From: Diospyros lotus
Taxonomy: Eukaryota > Streptophyta > Magnoliopsida > Ericales > Ebenaceae
Length of the DNA: 64,000 bases
NCBI RefSeq assembly: GCF_014633365.1
Contig: NC_068350.1
Coordinates: 1,183,001-1,247,000, forward strand
Direction of reading: 5' to 3'
This document shows, in pieces, positions 23,201-31,377 of this stretch. Within the stretch, counting starts at the first letter, position 1, and each line of letters begins with the position of its first letter. The notes beneath the pieces were generated by a model, which worked only from the letters and a program-made list of their open reading frames with translations, ran no database searches and was not told where the DNA came from. Position numbers and translations under genes: made by a program.

Positions 23201-25644
23201 TAAAGAAAATATGAGGAATGGTAGTCATTTGGATTTAATTTTTTTTCTCTAAAAGCCGTTAACTATTGTACATCTCTTGCTTGGAAATAGAGGTCACATT
23301 GTGCAGGCTGATTCAGCTGGTTTATTGGATCTTACTATATTCAAAAGAATTCCAAAGTGCTCAGGAACACATGCCTGTTGAGAACAGTGCTCTTTTTCAC
23401 TTTAAACTAGCAGACCTCACTACTATACTGCATCTCTTTGGTTCTGACTGGAATTTGTTTGTTCTTAGATTATTTCTTTGTACTTCATCCTGTCTCAAGT
23501 GCTGATTTCATTCTGATTATTTGTGACGTTAAAGGATCTGCAGGTACTTCCTATAATGCAAGAGGATTTCTTTCTTCATTGCTTGGTGCTGGCTGCGAAT
23601 GTGATGGATATGGTCTTCGCTTGGTTGGGCATTCCCTTGGTGGAGCTATTGCCACATTATTGGGACTTAGGGTAAAAGTCTCTTATCACTAAAATAATGC
23701 TATTCCTTGGAATATATTCCTCCTTTCTTTTTTGTTTGTTCTTTACTTCAGCTTCTGGCTATGTAAATTTTGATGTTTGAGTAGATTTTGTGATTATAAA
23801 CATACCTGTTACTTGAATAATTCTTAACAAGTCATTATTCTCTTTATGCTAGTCCTTTCCATGTGAGATGCAGAATATGCACACAAATGGGAACTTATTC
23901 ATATAAACACACGTCTACTTTAAATTTTACCAATAAGATTTTGAAAGTTCATACAGATTCTGGACTTAAATGTAGAAGATTTAGATTGAGCCTTCACCTG
24001 GTTGAACTGTGTGTCTGAGTTTCTCAAATGGTCTTCTCTTTTTCTTTTCATTTTTTTCCAACACTGAGTTGAGCACATTTTGGAGGGTTTTGTAGTTTAA
24101 ATCTTTCAGTCTTATCTTCTCTCTTTGTCATAATTATTAATGTAGGAAACTCTAAGCTTTATCAGTTGGCTTTCTATAATGAAGCCCTAGCTGTTGATCT
24201 TGAAGTTCAAATTGCTCGAGCAAATCTATTGTTGCTTTAGATAATTGAACCACTTAAATGCCACCTTGTGTTCCATAAGCAAGTGACTGGTTACTCTCTG
24301 TCATTTTAGTGACTGCTTCCTTTCTCTCATTTAAATAAAAGCGTACTAACTTATTATCATTGTGGACATGTTGGGTCTTGGCTGAAGCATTGACTATCCA
24401 GCTTAGACATAGTGGTCAAACCAGGCTTTTTCTAAGTAACTATCATAATGTAATTTTTGGGGGGCATTTTCTTGGGCAGTTATATCAAAGATACCCAAAC
24501 ATGCATGTCTATGCGTATGGTCCCCTTCCATGCATGGATCGAGTTATAGCAGATGCATGTTCAGAGTTCACTACAAGGTAAACATTGTGGATCCTGAGAT
24601 TCCTTGTACTAATGCAATTTATCAACATTTTGTTTTTCTTCCATTGCTCTTCAGTATGATCTTCAATTCATTTGCCACTGTTTGAACCTTTTGCATTACA
24701 CCTGAAAACTCAACACTGAATTTCCTGCAGCATTGTGTACAATAATGAATTTTCATCACGCCTTTCAGTTGCTTCAATGTTAAGGCTTCGTGCTACTGCA
24801 CTTAAGGCACTTTCACAGGATGCAACTGATTCAACCATAATCTCAAAGCTAGCACGCAGATTTTTGTTTGTGAGCAAATGTGAAAGAAGTGACATGGATG
24901 AAAAGCTTGAAACTAAACATGTGAACTCCGCCGCTACTGCAACTGGAGACAGAGATCTCCAGTTCTATAGGAGCGAAAGCGTGAATGGTATTAAGCCGGT
25001 CTTCTCTTATGCTTGCAATTTGATTACAGGGTTGATGTTTCTGCTGACATAACCTGTGTCCACGCTGCAGACAGTAAGGGACAGGATGATAAGTTTTCGC
25101 CCTGGCAAGAAATGAACAAGAGAGAGAGTCGTAATGAAGAAATCAATCACATTGATTCCACTGATGATTTTACCAATCCTTTTTATGCTGCTCCCGACAA
25201 TGTAAATATTTGTGGCGATCCTGTATCTGAGTTTATGGCGGCTGTGCCATCTTCTCAAAACGGAACAGCAGTGGACCTACCTGAGATGTTTCTACCAGGT
25301 CTTGTAATTCATATAGTACCACAGAAGAACAGCATTAACAGCCCTTCATGTAGTAGTTTGATAACCAATTCATGGAGTTACAAAGCTTATATAGCAAACA
25401 AAGAAACCTTCAAGGATATAGTTGTTTCACCATCCATGTTCCTTGACCATCTACCCTGGAGGTATCCGATCCTTATCTTTCTTCCTTCTAAGTTTGTGGC
25501 TTCATCATAGTATATTCAGCTTGACTGACTTTCATGTCTTGTCGTTCATTTGTCGGGGTCTGCAGGGCCAATTATGCGATGCAAAAAGCATTGGAAGAGA
25601 GAAGGACCCAGAGTCTATACCGAGCATCATCCCAAATGGTTTAA
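4816..25644 (+). CDS. sn1-specific diacylglycerol lipase-like class 3 lipase (C-terminal 411 codons, 7 exons)
   Basis: Exons: 4816-4970, 12433-12560, 23544-23671, 24480-24577, 24731-24987, 25071-25461 and 25566-25644. They total 1236 nt, 411 codons plus TAA, with consistent phases. Landmarks: SVVIAIRGTETPEDLITD (lipase strand before the lid), PHYGHSG, the nucleophile elbow VGHSLGG (Ser at in-window residue 125), YAYGPLPC, NNEFSSRLS, FLPGLVIHIV and SPSMFLDHLPWR. By family knowledge these proteins are membrane-associated alpha/beta-hydrolases that release the sn-1 acyl chain of diacylglycerol; the plant members are barely characterised. The DHLPWR His is the likely catalytic His. At the usual catalytic Asp position I read Asn-Asn-Glu, which may be normal for this plant clade. 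The N-terminal region is missing: its exons lie left of the window or were not recognised. Introns 1 and 2 are 7.5 and 11 kb and full of transposons; introns 3-6 are 808, 153, 83 and 104 bp. The first splice is inferred to be GC-AG. Family assignment is confident, substrate is not. Confidence 0.85.
4978..5017. repeat. Compound microsatellite (CT)n(CA)n at intron start
   Basis: Alternating CT followed by alternating CA begins 7 nt downstream of the inferred exon end. A pyrimidine-rich repeat this close to a weak donor could affect splice-site recognition. Confidence 0.85.
6490..7076 (-). mobile_element. Solo LTR, Copia-like, antisense (587 bp)
   Basis: ATGGA flanks it at 6485-6489 and 7077-7081. 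The right end is AACA; the left end reads TTTT where TGTT is expected, suggesting one mutated base. On the minus strand it has a TATA box (GTTATAAATAGAGG). It shares a central motif (TTATCCTGGTTCGG...CCTACATC) with the solo LTR at 16808-17413, supporting a common family. No internal retroelement region adjoins it. Confidence 0.6.
7385..7850 (+). mobile_element. Diverged RTE LINE 3' fragment
   Basis: The plus strand still reads TEMRILWWMRGLVRKFIIRN and IIHNKVGIVPIEDQMREM, recognisably the C-terminal region of the RTE protein seen at 8056-8586, and ends RARIHVVEPT before a degraded 3' UTR. Frameshifts are frequent. It carries an internal 83-bp tandem duplication. Confidence 0.7.
7607..7772 (+). 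repeat. 83-bp tandem duplication inside RTE remnant
   Basis: GTAGTGGAAGACTTGAGAAA begins one unit at 7607 and a second at 7690; the units differ at only a few positions, so the duplication is younger than the remnant's divergence. Confidence 0.85.
7974..7993. repeat. Target-site duplication (left) of RTE LINE
   Basis: TATACATGTCTATATAAATA here is identical to 11206-11225, bracketing the LINE exactly. Confidence 0.95.
7994..11205 (-). mobile_element. Full-length RTE-clade LINE, antisense in lipase intron 1
   Basis: A 3.2-kb non-LTR retrotransposon between perfect 20-bp direct repeats. On the minus strand it runs from a GC-rich 5' UTR (11205 downwards) through endonuclease and reverse-transcriptase coding sequence to a 3' end with a short (TTG)n tail adjoining 7994. 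RTE elements typically end in short tandem repeats rather than poly(A), which fits. The reading frame is broken in several places, so it is not autonomous now. The unbroken target-site duplication suggests a fairly recent insertion. Confidence 0.93.
8056..10946 (-). pseudogene. RTE LINE endonuclease/reverse transcriptase pseudogene
   Basis: Read on the minus strand. From 10946: a Q/N/K-rich leader, then LRIGLWNIGTLTSKSMKMVD and LQETRW (APE endonuclease catalytic Glu), GGDLNGHVGRDENG and TSRTQIDYFLMR. From 9666: reverse transcriptase with NHKAVESDNIPIEAW, LVPIYKNK and NYKGIKLMSHTMKLWERVIE. From 8967: GLHQGSVLSPYLFTLVMDEL and the polymerase motif FADDIVL. From 8586: the C-terminal region with MRMLRWMCGHTRKDKIRNEV and a basic RGRPKKTLG tail. 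Frame changes and stops between these blocks show it is dead. Function by family: target-primed reverse transcription. Confidence 0.92.
11206..11225. repeat. Target-site duplication (right) of RTE LINE
   Basis: Identical 20-bp partner of 7974-7993, immediately 5' (minus-strand sense) of the element. Confidence 0.95.
11259..11292. repeat. Poly(C)22 followed by poly(A)12
   Basis: Twenty-two C then twelve A with no spacer, 34 bp outside the LINE target-site duplication. Confidence 0.85.
12433..12560 (+). CDS. Lipase exon 2 in window
   Basis: Follows TTTTTTATTCAG. After completing an Asn codon it reads SNHIQPDVRHGVISSLPHYG and continues HSGIVEAARDLFFQIEGNLGDN, a conserved block of plant diacylglycerol-lipase-like proteins. 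It ends at G/GTAAGA in phase 1. The open frame extends upstream to 12299, but that part shows no family resemblance and is taken as intron. Confidence 0.85.
12829..12894 (+). mobile_element. RTE LINE 3'-end fragment with (TTG)n tail
   Basis: ATTCATGTAGCCAACCCCGC, then TAATGAGATAAAGGCTGGAT and a (TTG)n tail match the 3' UTR and tail of the copies at 7994-11205 and 15022-15578. It is a severely 5'-truncated insertion of about 66 bp; no target-site duplication was recognised. Confidence 0.75.
12967..13255 (-). mobile_element. Diverged RTE LINE 3' fragment, antisense
   Basis: On the minus strand it reads HKVRHMRRRPIDTTLKQVDG, then MEEVYNKSGKRKAKKLGRKP and ends RAKINAANPT, aligning with the RTE C-terminus (GHVRRRPRDTPVRRVDEMEQ and RIHVADPT). 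It lies head to tail against the 12829-12894 fragment in the opposite orientation. Confidence 0.7.
13251..14690. repeat. Probable degenerate Gypsy LTR-derived tract
   Basis: TGCAACGCCCCACCCC near 13251 and TGTCACACCTCCTC near 14387 resemble the TGTAACGCCCC and TGTCACACCCC openings of plant Gypsy LTRs, and the sequence is locally GC-richer than its surroundings. It contains two copies of an ~80-bp unit, CTTATGGGTTCATGGGACCA..., at 13936-14015 and 14140-14219. No protein-coding domain or target-site duplication was found, so the class is tentative. Confidence 0.35.
14944..15578 (+). mobile_element. 5'-truncated RTE LINE copy with inverted 5' piece
   Basis: Flanked by the direct repeat TTTTTAGGACTTTTGTG (14927-14943 and 15579-15595). 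From about 15022 it reads the RTE C-terminus in plus orientation (KTSVAEMRMLRWMCGHTRKD, GRGRPKKTLGETLKF, SRIHVADPT) and ends in (TTG)n. The first ~75 bp (GTCTAGAGTTCATGTTTT...) match the opposite strand of the RTE 5' UTR, as seen at 11093-11165. See the finding on twin priming. Confidence 0.9.
15071..15544 (+). pseudogene. RTE C-terminal ORF fragment (157 codons, open)
   Basis: An uninterrupted frame homologous to the minus-strand frame at 8056-8586, with GSECWAVKYQYEQKTSVAEM, MRMLRWMCGHTRKDKIRNEV and a basic RGRGRPKK segment. It lacks endonuclease and polymerase, so it encodes no functional transposase. Confidence 0.85.
15668..15678 (+). promoter_or_regulatory. Copia primer binding site
   Basis: TGGTATCAGAG directly follows the 5' LTR. 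This is the initiator-methionine tRNA 3'-end complement used by most plant copia elements. Confidence 0.9.
15743..16650 (+). pseudogene. Copia gag pseudogene
   Basis: Begins MAEIPTSSETATTNPLLMKN, then stops; later in-frame blocks are MNGTNFREWS, MAWLVNSMEPKINRTYLFYK, ANEIWKVVKE and RVLDFLHGLNSDLDEVRGRL, ending with a zinc-knuckle-like CDHCNKPYYTRETCWKIHG. At least three stops interrupt it. By family it is the capsid/nucleocapsid protein. Confidence 0.88.
16808..17413 (-). mobile_element. Solo LTR nested in the copia element (606 bp)
   Basis: Starts TGTTATCC and ends TTTCAACA, flanked by GTGTC at 16803-16807 and 17414-17418. The TATA box (CTCTATAAATAGAG) reads on the minus strand. It shares the TTATCCTGGTTCGG...CCTACATC core with the solo LTR at 6490-7076. 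It separates copia gag from protease. Confidence 0.85.
17414..20818 (+). pseudogene. Copia pol pseudogene (protease, integrase, RT, RNase H)
   Basis: Protease: FWIIDTRVSDHMTGSF, with DTR where the active site should read D-S/T-G. GAG-pre-integrase: LMLWHQQLGYPSLEYL. Integrase core: FIDDCTR, then HILRSDNGQEHFSNEFNQYL and NGIAERKN. Reverse transcriptase: LDVKNAFLNGELEEELYMKI, KKSLYGLKQSPRAWFKK and the catalytic ILIVYVDDIIITG. RNase H: SDWVGSIEDSRSTSGYC and NSVEAEYRA. Stops or frame changes occur near 18075, 18350, 19319, 19476, 20219 and 20322. The longest intact part is the RT (19499-20221). Confidence 0.93.
20817..20826 (+). promoter_or_regulatory. Copia polypurine tract
   Basis: GAGAGGGGAG immediately precedes the 3' LTR and overlaps the last pol codon, TGA. 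Confidence 0.85.
20827..21137 (+). repeat. Copia 3' LTR (311 bp)
   Basis: TGTTGGAGG...TTTCTTCA, followed by the TAGAT duplication. It differs from the 5' LTR by many substitutions and short indels, so the insertion is not recent. Confidence 0.93.
21887..22158 (+). mobile_element. Solo LTR, 272 bp
   Basis: Starts TGTTGAAGTAATTC and ends AAATTACA, with TGGTA on both sides (21882-21886, 22159-22163). A TATA box (GTATAAATAGG) is near 22041. It contains a short internal tandem (TAGTAGTATTGTATTTG). The right-hand flank TGGTACTGAG also looks like a mutated primer binding site, so a truncated 5' end of an element is the alternative. Confidence 0.55.
23056..23175. repeat. Three copies of a ~24-bp motif
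   Basis: AGATAGCCATAAGAATAAT with a following ACATT occurs near 23059, 23094 and 23151, within the last 500 bp of intron 2. Confidence 0.8.
23544..23671 (+). CDS. Lipase exon 3 in window (GHSLGG nucleophile elbow)
   Basis: Acceptor CTGCAG; G plus GT completes a Gly codon, then TSYNARGFLSSLLGAGCECD followed by GYGLRLVGHSLGGAIATLLG and LR. Contains the catalytic Ser motif. The donor is AGG/GTAAAA in phase 0. Confidence 0.9.
24480..24577 (+). CDS. Lipase exon 4 in window
   Basis: Acceptor TTGGGCAG, then LYQRYPNMHVYAYGPLPCMD and RVIADACSEFTT, the core strand following the nucleophile helix. The donor AG/GTAAAC is in phase 2; the two bases AG join C of the next exon to give Ser. Confidence 0.9.
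24731..24987 (+). CDS. Lipase exon 5 in window
   Basis: Acceptor TCCTGCAG, then IVYNNEFSSRLSVASMLRLR and a helical region ending LQFYRSESVN plus one base. The donor G/GTATTA at 24988 and the acceptor at 25069-25070 define an 83-bp phase-1 intron. Read-through of that intron meets a stop. Confidence 0.85.
25071..25461 (+). CDS. Lipase exon 6 in window
   Basis: Starts inside an Asp codon, then SKGQDDKFSPWQEMNKRESR and a hydrophilic, probably disordered stretch. This is followed by PEMFLPGLVIHIVPQK and FKDIVVSPSMFLDHLPW, the C-terminal part of the catalytic domain with the putative catalytic His. The donor is AG/GTATCC in phase 2. Confidence 0.85.
25566..25644 (+). CDS. Lipase terminal exon
   Basis: Acceptor GTCTGCAG; the junction codon is Arg, then ANYAMQKALEERRTQSLYRA, SSQMV and TAA at 25642-25644. 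A basic helical tail after the DHLPWR motif fits the usual end of these proteins. Confidence 0.8.
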
Positions 25645-26750
25645 GTTCTATGTCGAGGTATTTTCTAACAAGGGCGTCTCTAGTCAGTCTTTGAACTCTG
25701 TTTAGTTTTCAACTATTTGAAATCTTTAGAACCTAGAATGAAAAAATAACCAAAGACCGAGCAACCGATGAATGAAAATCTAGAATTCATATAGTCGTCG
25801 ACTCCACATATTTGGATAAAAGGCTTGATGTGTTTCTTTGAAGTATTGAGCAAAACGTTGCAGCATCTGCACCTTGTTACACTAAACATTATGCAGAAGA
25901 TTTTCATTTCTGCAGCAATATAACTTTTGTAGTGCATGGCTCTTGCAATGTTGCTTAGGTCGCGTGGAATTAATGGAACACTTAGATTATACCACTCAGG
26001 ACCTTAGTGAGGGAGCAATTACGATTCATCAGACTCAACAAAAACTGCTCTTTGCCCGCTCTGAATACAGTATGCTGCCATTGAGGTTTCTCCATTTATA
26101 TAGGCATCGTATGGTTGTCTATGCTGTCGCATTGCATTCATTATAAGCTTTATTGTTAGCAAGTGGGGTTAGTTACATGAATTCGAATTCCTCATAAACT
26201 GTAAAAATTTCATTAAATGAGACTAGTTACCAATTAAGATTTCTACGGATAACCATTATTTTATTTTGTCACATGTTCTTGGCAAAATTGGATTTTAAGG
26301 CATGCTTAAATGATGATGATGAGTCGTAAATGCAACAGGGCATCAAATATTTCCATTTGATTGAGCCAGTGGCAGTGTTCACACGATTTTTAAATGTAAG
26401 ATGATGGGCAATTTTTTAAATGAAACCATAGTCTAAAGTCACTTAATTCATTATCGAATAAGAAGCTTGATCTAAACAATTTTCTTGTTCAATAAGCTGC
26501 AAGCACGTAACATCCGCATTTAAAACGTTGTGGGTTTGAGTTGTATTGCCATGCATGCTTAAACTTATAACTTAAAACTTAATCATGATGTTGGGTCATT
26601 AATTAGTGTCACAAAACTATTTCTCATATTTAAAAAGAATTGGGTTTCAACGAATTCATGATTTCTTTTTTTACACCCACCCAAATGACTAAGGATATAT
26701 ACCATGGTGATGTCAACACAATGGATTTAGTATGCATATTAGAGAACCAA
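25645..26750 (+). other. Lipase 3' flank
   Basis: Apart from the RTE remnant, no coding sequence is seen. The 3' UTR end cannot be fixed; A/T-rich polyadenylation-like sequence occurs at several places, including near 26205-26220. Confidence 0.4.
25733..25840 (+). mobile_element. RTE LINE 3' remnant in the lipase 3' UTR/downstream region
   Basis: TCTAGAATTCATATAGTCGT, then CGACTCCACATATTTGGATA and AAAGGCTTGATGTG align with the 3' end of the RTE copies with scattered changes. It begins ~90 bp after the lipase stop codon. Confidence 0.7.
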
Positions 26751-26777
26751 CCCCCCCCCCCCCCCCCCCCCCCCCCC
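26751..26777. repeat. Poly(C) run, 27 nt
   Basis: Twenty-seven consecutive C followed by GGGCG, the longest of three such tracts in the window. Confidence 0.85.
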
Positions 26778-29700
26778 GGGCGAAGTAGTGGCCTTGACCA
26801 TCTAGAGGTATTCAACCATGATTTTCAATAAAATTATATATATGAATTTGGAAGAAATACGCACAGTATTTTTGAGATCTAAGATAATTATATATAGAAA
26901 GTACCCTTAATGTTTAAGAAAAATAGACTGTTCTTGACCATTCATACTATCATGTATCCTTGCTCGATATTTAGATTTGTTTAAATACTAAAAATACTTC
27001 TTGTTTTTCGAAGATGGTGACTCAACAACGAATGAACCCAACATCTCACTTCTTATCAATAGAAAGAAAAAAAAAAAAAAAAAGACTCGCATCGCAAATT
27101 TATACTTTTAGAGTTTGTAATCACAAGATGTTTTCAATGGTAGTGGCGTCATAAACCAATGGAAATATAAATTCAGAAGAGAAGGCTAATATGAACCTTA
27201 TTTTTATTTTTTTTTTTATTTTCTTCAAATTTGGGATAGAGAAGAAAGAGAGTGGTAGATTGAGGAGGGAGAAAGTAAGGATATTTTGGTTATTTCATCT
27301 ATTTTCAAATGGTAAAAGAGACTATTATTTATTTTCAACCCATGAGAGTCAATCTTTGCAATTAAAGAAAATCTCAAGAGTAAAATGAAGAAATTGATAT
27401 AACTAGTTGAGAATGTATTGTAATGGGAGGATCAAAATTAACCCTAGTTGTCTATTGAGGAGTTAAACGAGGGTTACTTCCATCGCTATATAAATTATTT
27501 TTGAATTTTAAGTATTTTATATAAGAAGAAATTTTCTTTTCCTTAATTTTATTCTTTCTTGTTTTAGTTTCTTTAAATTTTGCAATAACTTTATGATAAA
27601 TTTCGTCTAATTTGTAGTTTGGATGAGATAACTCAAATACTATATATCAATCGATTAAGATTAAATAAAAGTAGAGGTGAATATCACCTTGACATCTTAA
27701 AAACAACATTGATTGAACTTGAATCACTTTTCATTTGTTATTGAACAATGACCATTAATTCATTAAAGTTTATTATCTAAAAGAATAGTTTCTTAAAGTT
27801 CCTAATTCACTTGTCTCCCTTCTCTTTGCCCTTCTCCCTCTTCTTTCTTGGCAATTGGCAAACTATCTCTCATTCCTTCTCTAGCAACAATGAGCAGCAA
27901 CGACTTCCCTTTTTTTTATGTTCACAAGATATCCCCTCGTTTACTCATTGATCTTTTTTCTATAGTTCTTCCTCTTATGTTCGCTGCAACCAGAGCTTGA
28001 ATAATTTGTCCTAGTTGGTTCACCTAAGTTTGTATTATGTGCATTTGCAACACACGTGGTGGTAAAGAGGGCTAGTCTCTCGATGGTCATGAGTGTTGCC
28101 TTTAGGGGTATATAATTTGGTTGTTAAGGGTGGTTGTTTGCCTATTTTATCTCACAAATGGACGGATCGTGATAAGTAATATAGTGATTAATAGAGTATC
28201 GTACCCACGAGGACTAACTTTTGATGTTTATTCTAACTAATTTAACCTTAACTTAACACACACATTTGTATATCTATTAACAATGACTTCAATTGTAATG
28301 AAGACTAATTTACTAATAAAAGATGCAACTAGAACAATTTCTTCGATTCAAAACTCACAAGGCTAAGGCACTAGGGTTTGTGAATCCACCGTCGGCCTTC
28401 TATGATTCAATTGTTCATTATTCGAATCTTGCTATTCCTTATCTTAGGTTGAAAATCGATAATCCAATTACAATCAAAAGTCTCTCTCGATGGTTATTCG
28501 GTTATATATATATATATATATATATATGAGATTAGCTATCTCTAGTCAACCTTCGAACATATAAACATGCATTTAATCATAGTGATCATTACAAAATGAT
28601 TTCACAGGACATAACAGTATCTTTACCTATTACAGGACCCTACGTTATTTGCTACCATGTCTAATTCGTATTGAATCTTTCGAAAGCAATATAAATCACA
28701 AATACGTTTCAATGGTGATCAAGCATCAAAACGACATTATAAACATAACAAACAATCAACCCGAATGAATAAGGAAATAGTAAACTGAGTAACTTTAAAT
28801 CAAACCATTAGAAGTCGAGGTTTCATCATTCACCTTAACTATAAACACTTAGCAATGCATTCTTACAATCAAAAGAAAAAAAAAAAAAGAGTCAGAGTCT
28901 ATAGCAGAGATTGAGAAAGAAAAAGAGAAAGAGAAATATAGTTTGCCTTCTTTCACCCCCTTCAATCTTCCGTTGGCTCATTTTTCATCAAAAACTCCCT
29001 CAAAACTCCAAGATAGAGCCTTTATATAGCCATCCCTAGGGTTTTTAAGTCGTGCTCAATGAAAACTCTCGTTCTCCATTGAATTAAACGGAGATGGGTC
29101 GAAATCGCGCTTTGAATTAAAGTTCAAAACTCTACCGCGGTCCTACCGCGGTATGCTTGTTGCAGCAGATCCGTGAGCTCCAGAAAATAATTTCTAAAGC
29201 GGTCTTATAGCTGTATTCAAGACTGTGAGCTACAAAAAATAATTTTTACAGCGGTTCTACAGCGAAATGCATATTGTTATAGGCTACTAAATTTCTTCCT
29301 TAGCCTCTTGGTTCTTCGCCTTCCATTTTTCACTATTGTTCTACTTTTACTTTCTCCACCTCATTTCGAGTTGATAGCTGACCATGCCTTCAAGTTTTAT
29401 TTCCACTCCTATAATGCACCGAAATTGTTCCTTTTTGTTCCATGTACACTTTGCATGTAATGTGTACCTATATTGACAATATTGAGCCCAAAATGAGTAG
29501 TAATCATAATCATTGAATACTTAAATGTTAAGTTTGGACAACTAAATAAAAGTGCAAAATATACCGATCAGTGGTCGAGGGCTAGGCGAGGGTGGTTGAG
29601 GAAAACTATAACGAGGTTGGGACGAAGCTTAGAGTTACCTAATGTTTAATTGTGGGTAACCCCATCGAGTTACTAACTAATTTGATATACAGGTGATAGC

Positions 29701-31343
29701 GATTTGGCCCTACTATACACGTGTCAACGTGAAACGAGCTTTAATATCTAGATAAAAGCAATCCACCATTCAATGACTTACATTAAAGGTCACCATACAC
29801 AGCCAATTTGTTTCAAGATCTCGACTCAATATTCTTAGGGTTAGAAAAGCAAGAACTATGTTTGGTTGGCCATTTGGAGCAAATCCATGCACATATATAT
29901 GTGTATATATATAATCATTAATTAAATATATATGAACTTAATTTTCTTAAAATGTGAACATCAGCCCAAATCCATCTTATATATATATACTTCAGCATAT
30001 GAATAAACCAATAATAATTAATGCTGAAGAGACAAAGTTAAGGACAAATAAATGATTAATAATAATGCCTGGCTGCTGCCATGCAACAAACCCACCCTCC
30101 TGATTATTTTCATGTCATGTGATTCTCGTAGTCATAATTAATTCAACTAAACTCTTAGCTTCTAACCAAATAATATGCCGATGCTCCACTTCAAGGCATG
30201 CATGGACACATGGTACCACCCAACCCATAATTGCCATTAATTGTGCCCACCATATATGTATATGCTAGTAAAGAGTCTGGCACGAGTTGGGTCGTGTTCA
30301 TATTTGTGGGTCGGGTGGGATGACTCAATAAGACATATGAGACGGGTAAGAGATGATTTAAATTCGGGCAAATTCATATTTTTATTTTTGTATTTTTTTA
30401 TGTACCAATTTAAATTTTTTATTGTACAGAAGTTAAGTTGACTCGAAAATACAAGTACGTGGATGTAATTAAAATAATGAAAAATTCGAGTTACCACATA
30501 AAAAAATTATCAAAATATAGAAGTTAAATTGATTCAAAAATTTAAGTTTAAGGACATAATTAGAACAATCTGGACTAGGTACTTCTAGAGAATAACAAAT
30601 CTCGACTTGCCACATGTCCCTATCCTTAACCAATAAGGCAATGAAATGTGTCCTCTTATTCAAACTAGGTTCAAGAGATAAGTTAACAGATTTAACTCCC
30701 AGATTTCAATGTGAAATGATAAAAAAATGGATGAAAAATTCTCTATTATCCTAATCCGAACCAATGAAGCATCCATTATCGTAACTGAAAGTAAATTGAG
30801 ACGTTATCTACACTACGTACAATGTCACGTCACATTAAAAAAAATTCATGTCAGTTAGACACGTTAGATTATATTTAATATACAAATATTACATTTGATA
30901 AATTAAAAAAGGCCAAATTTAATATTAAAAAAATACCTAAATTCCATAAAAAAAACCCTAAAATATTCAAAAATTTGAATGACCTAAATTTTATTAAAAA
31001 AAAAAAAAGCCTAAAAATTTCATAAAAAATACCTAAAAATAATCAAAAAGGCATAATTTTTTTAATTGTTAAAAGGGCTTTTTGTGTGTATTAACCCAAA
31101 AAAATACAAAATTATGAATGCAAATATTTCGCCAAAAGTTCACAAAAAAATGCAGTTAATAATTCTTTTAGGTGTGAAGACGTTCTATTAATAATTCTAC
31201 ATAGGTATGTTTTGAAAAATGATATTATGTTGTTTTGCAACAATTAACATTTAAAATATTAATTGAAAAATAATTGTTTTTAAAATTTGAATTTAATAAA
31301 TAAATTGAGAAGGAATAAAAACTTGAGATCATTTGAAATTTTA

Positions 31344-31377
<34 letters not shown>

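Larger units (their letters stand above)
12561..23543 (+). other. Lipase intron 2 (10.98 kb), transposon-filled
   Basis: GTAAGA to CTGCAG. It contains two RTE fragments (12829-12894, 12967-13255), a Gypsy-like tract (13251-14690), a nested copia element (14719-21137), a solo LTR (21887-22158) and a short triplicated motif (23056-23175). In 21143-21880 and 22165-23055 I see neither gene nor recognised element. Confidence 0.8.
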
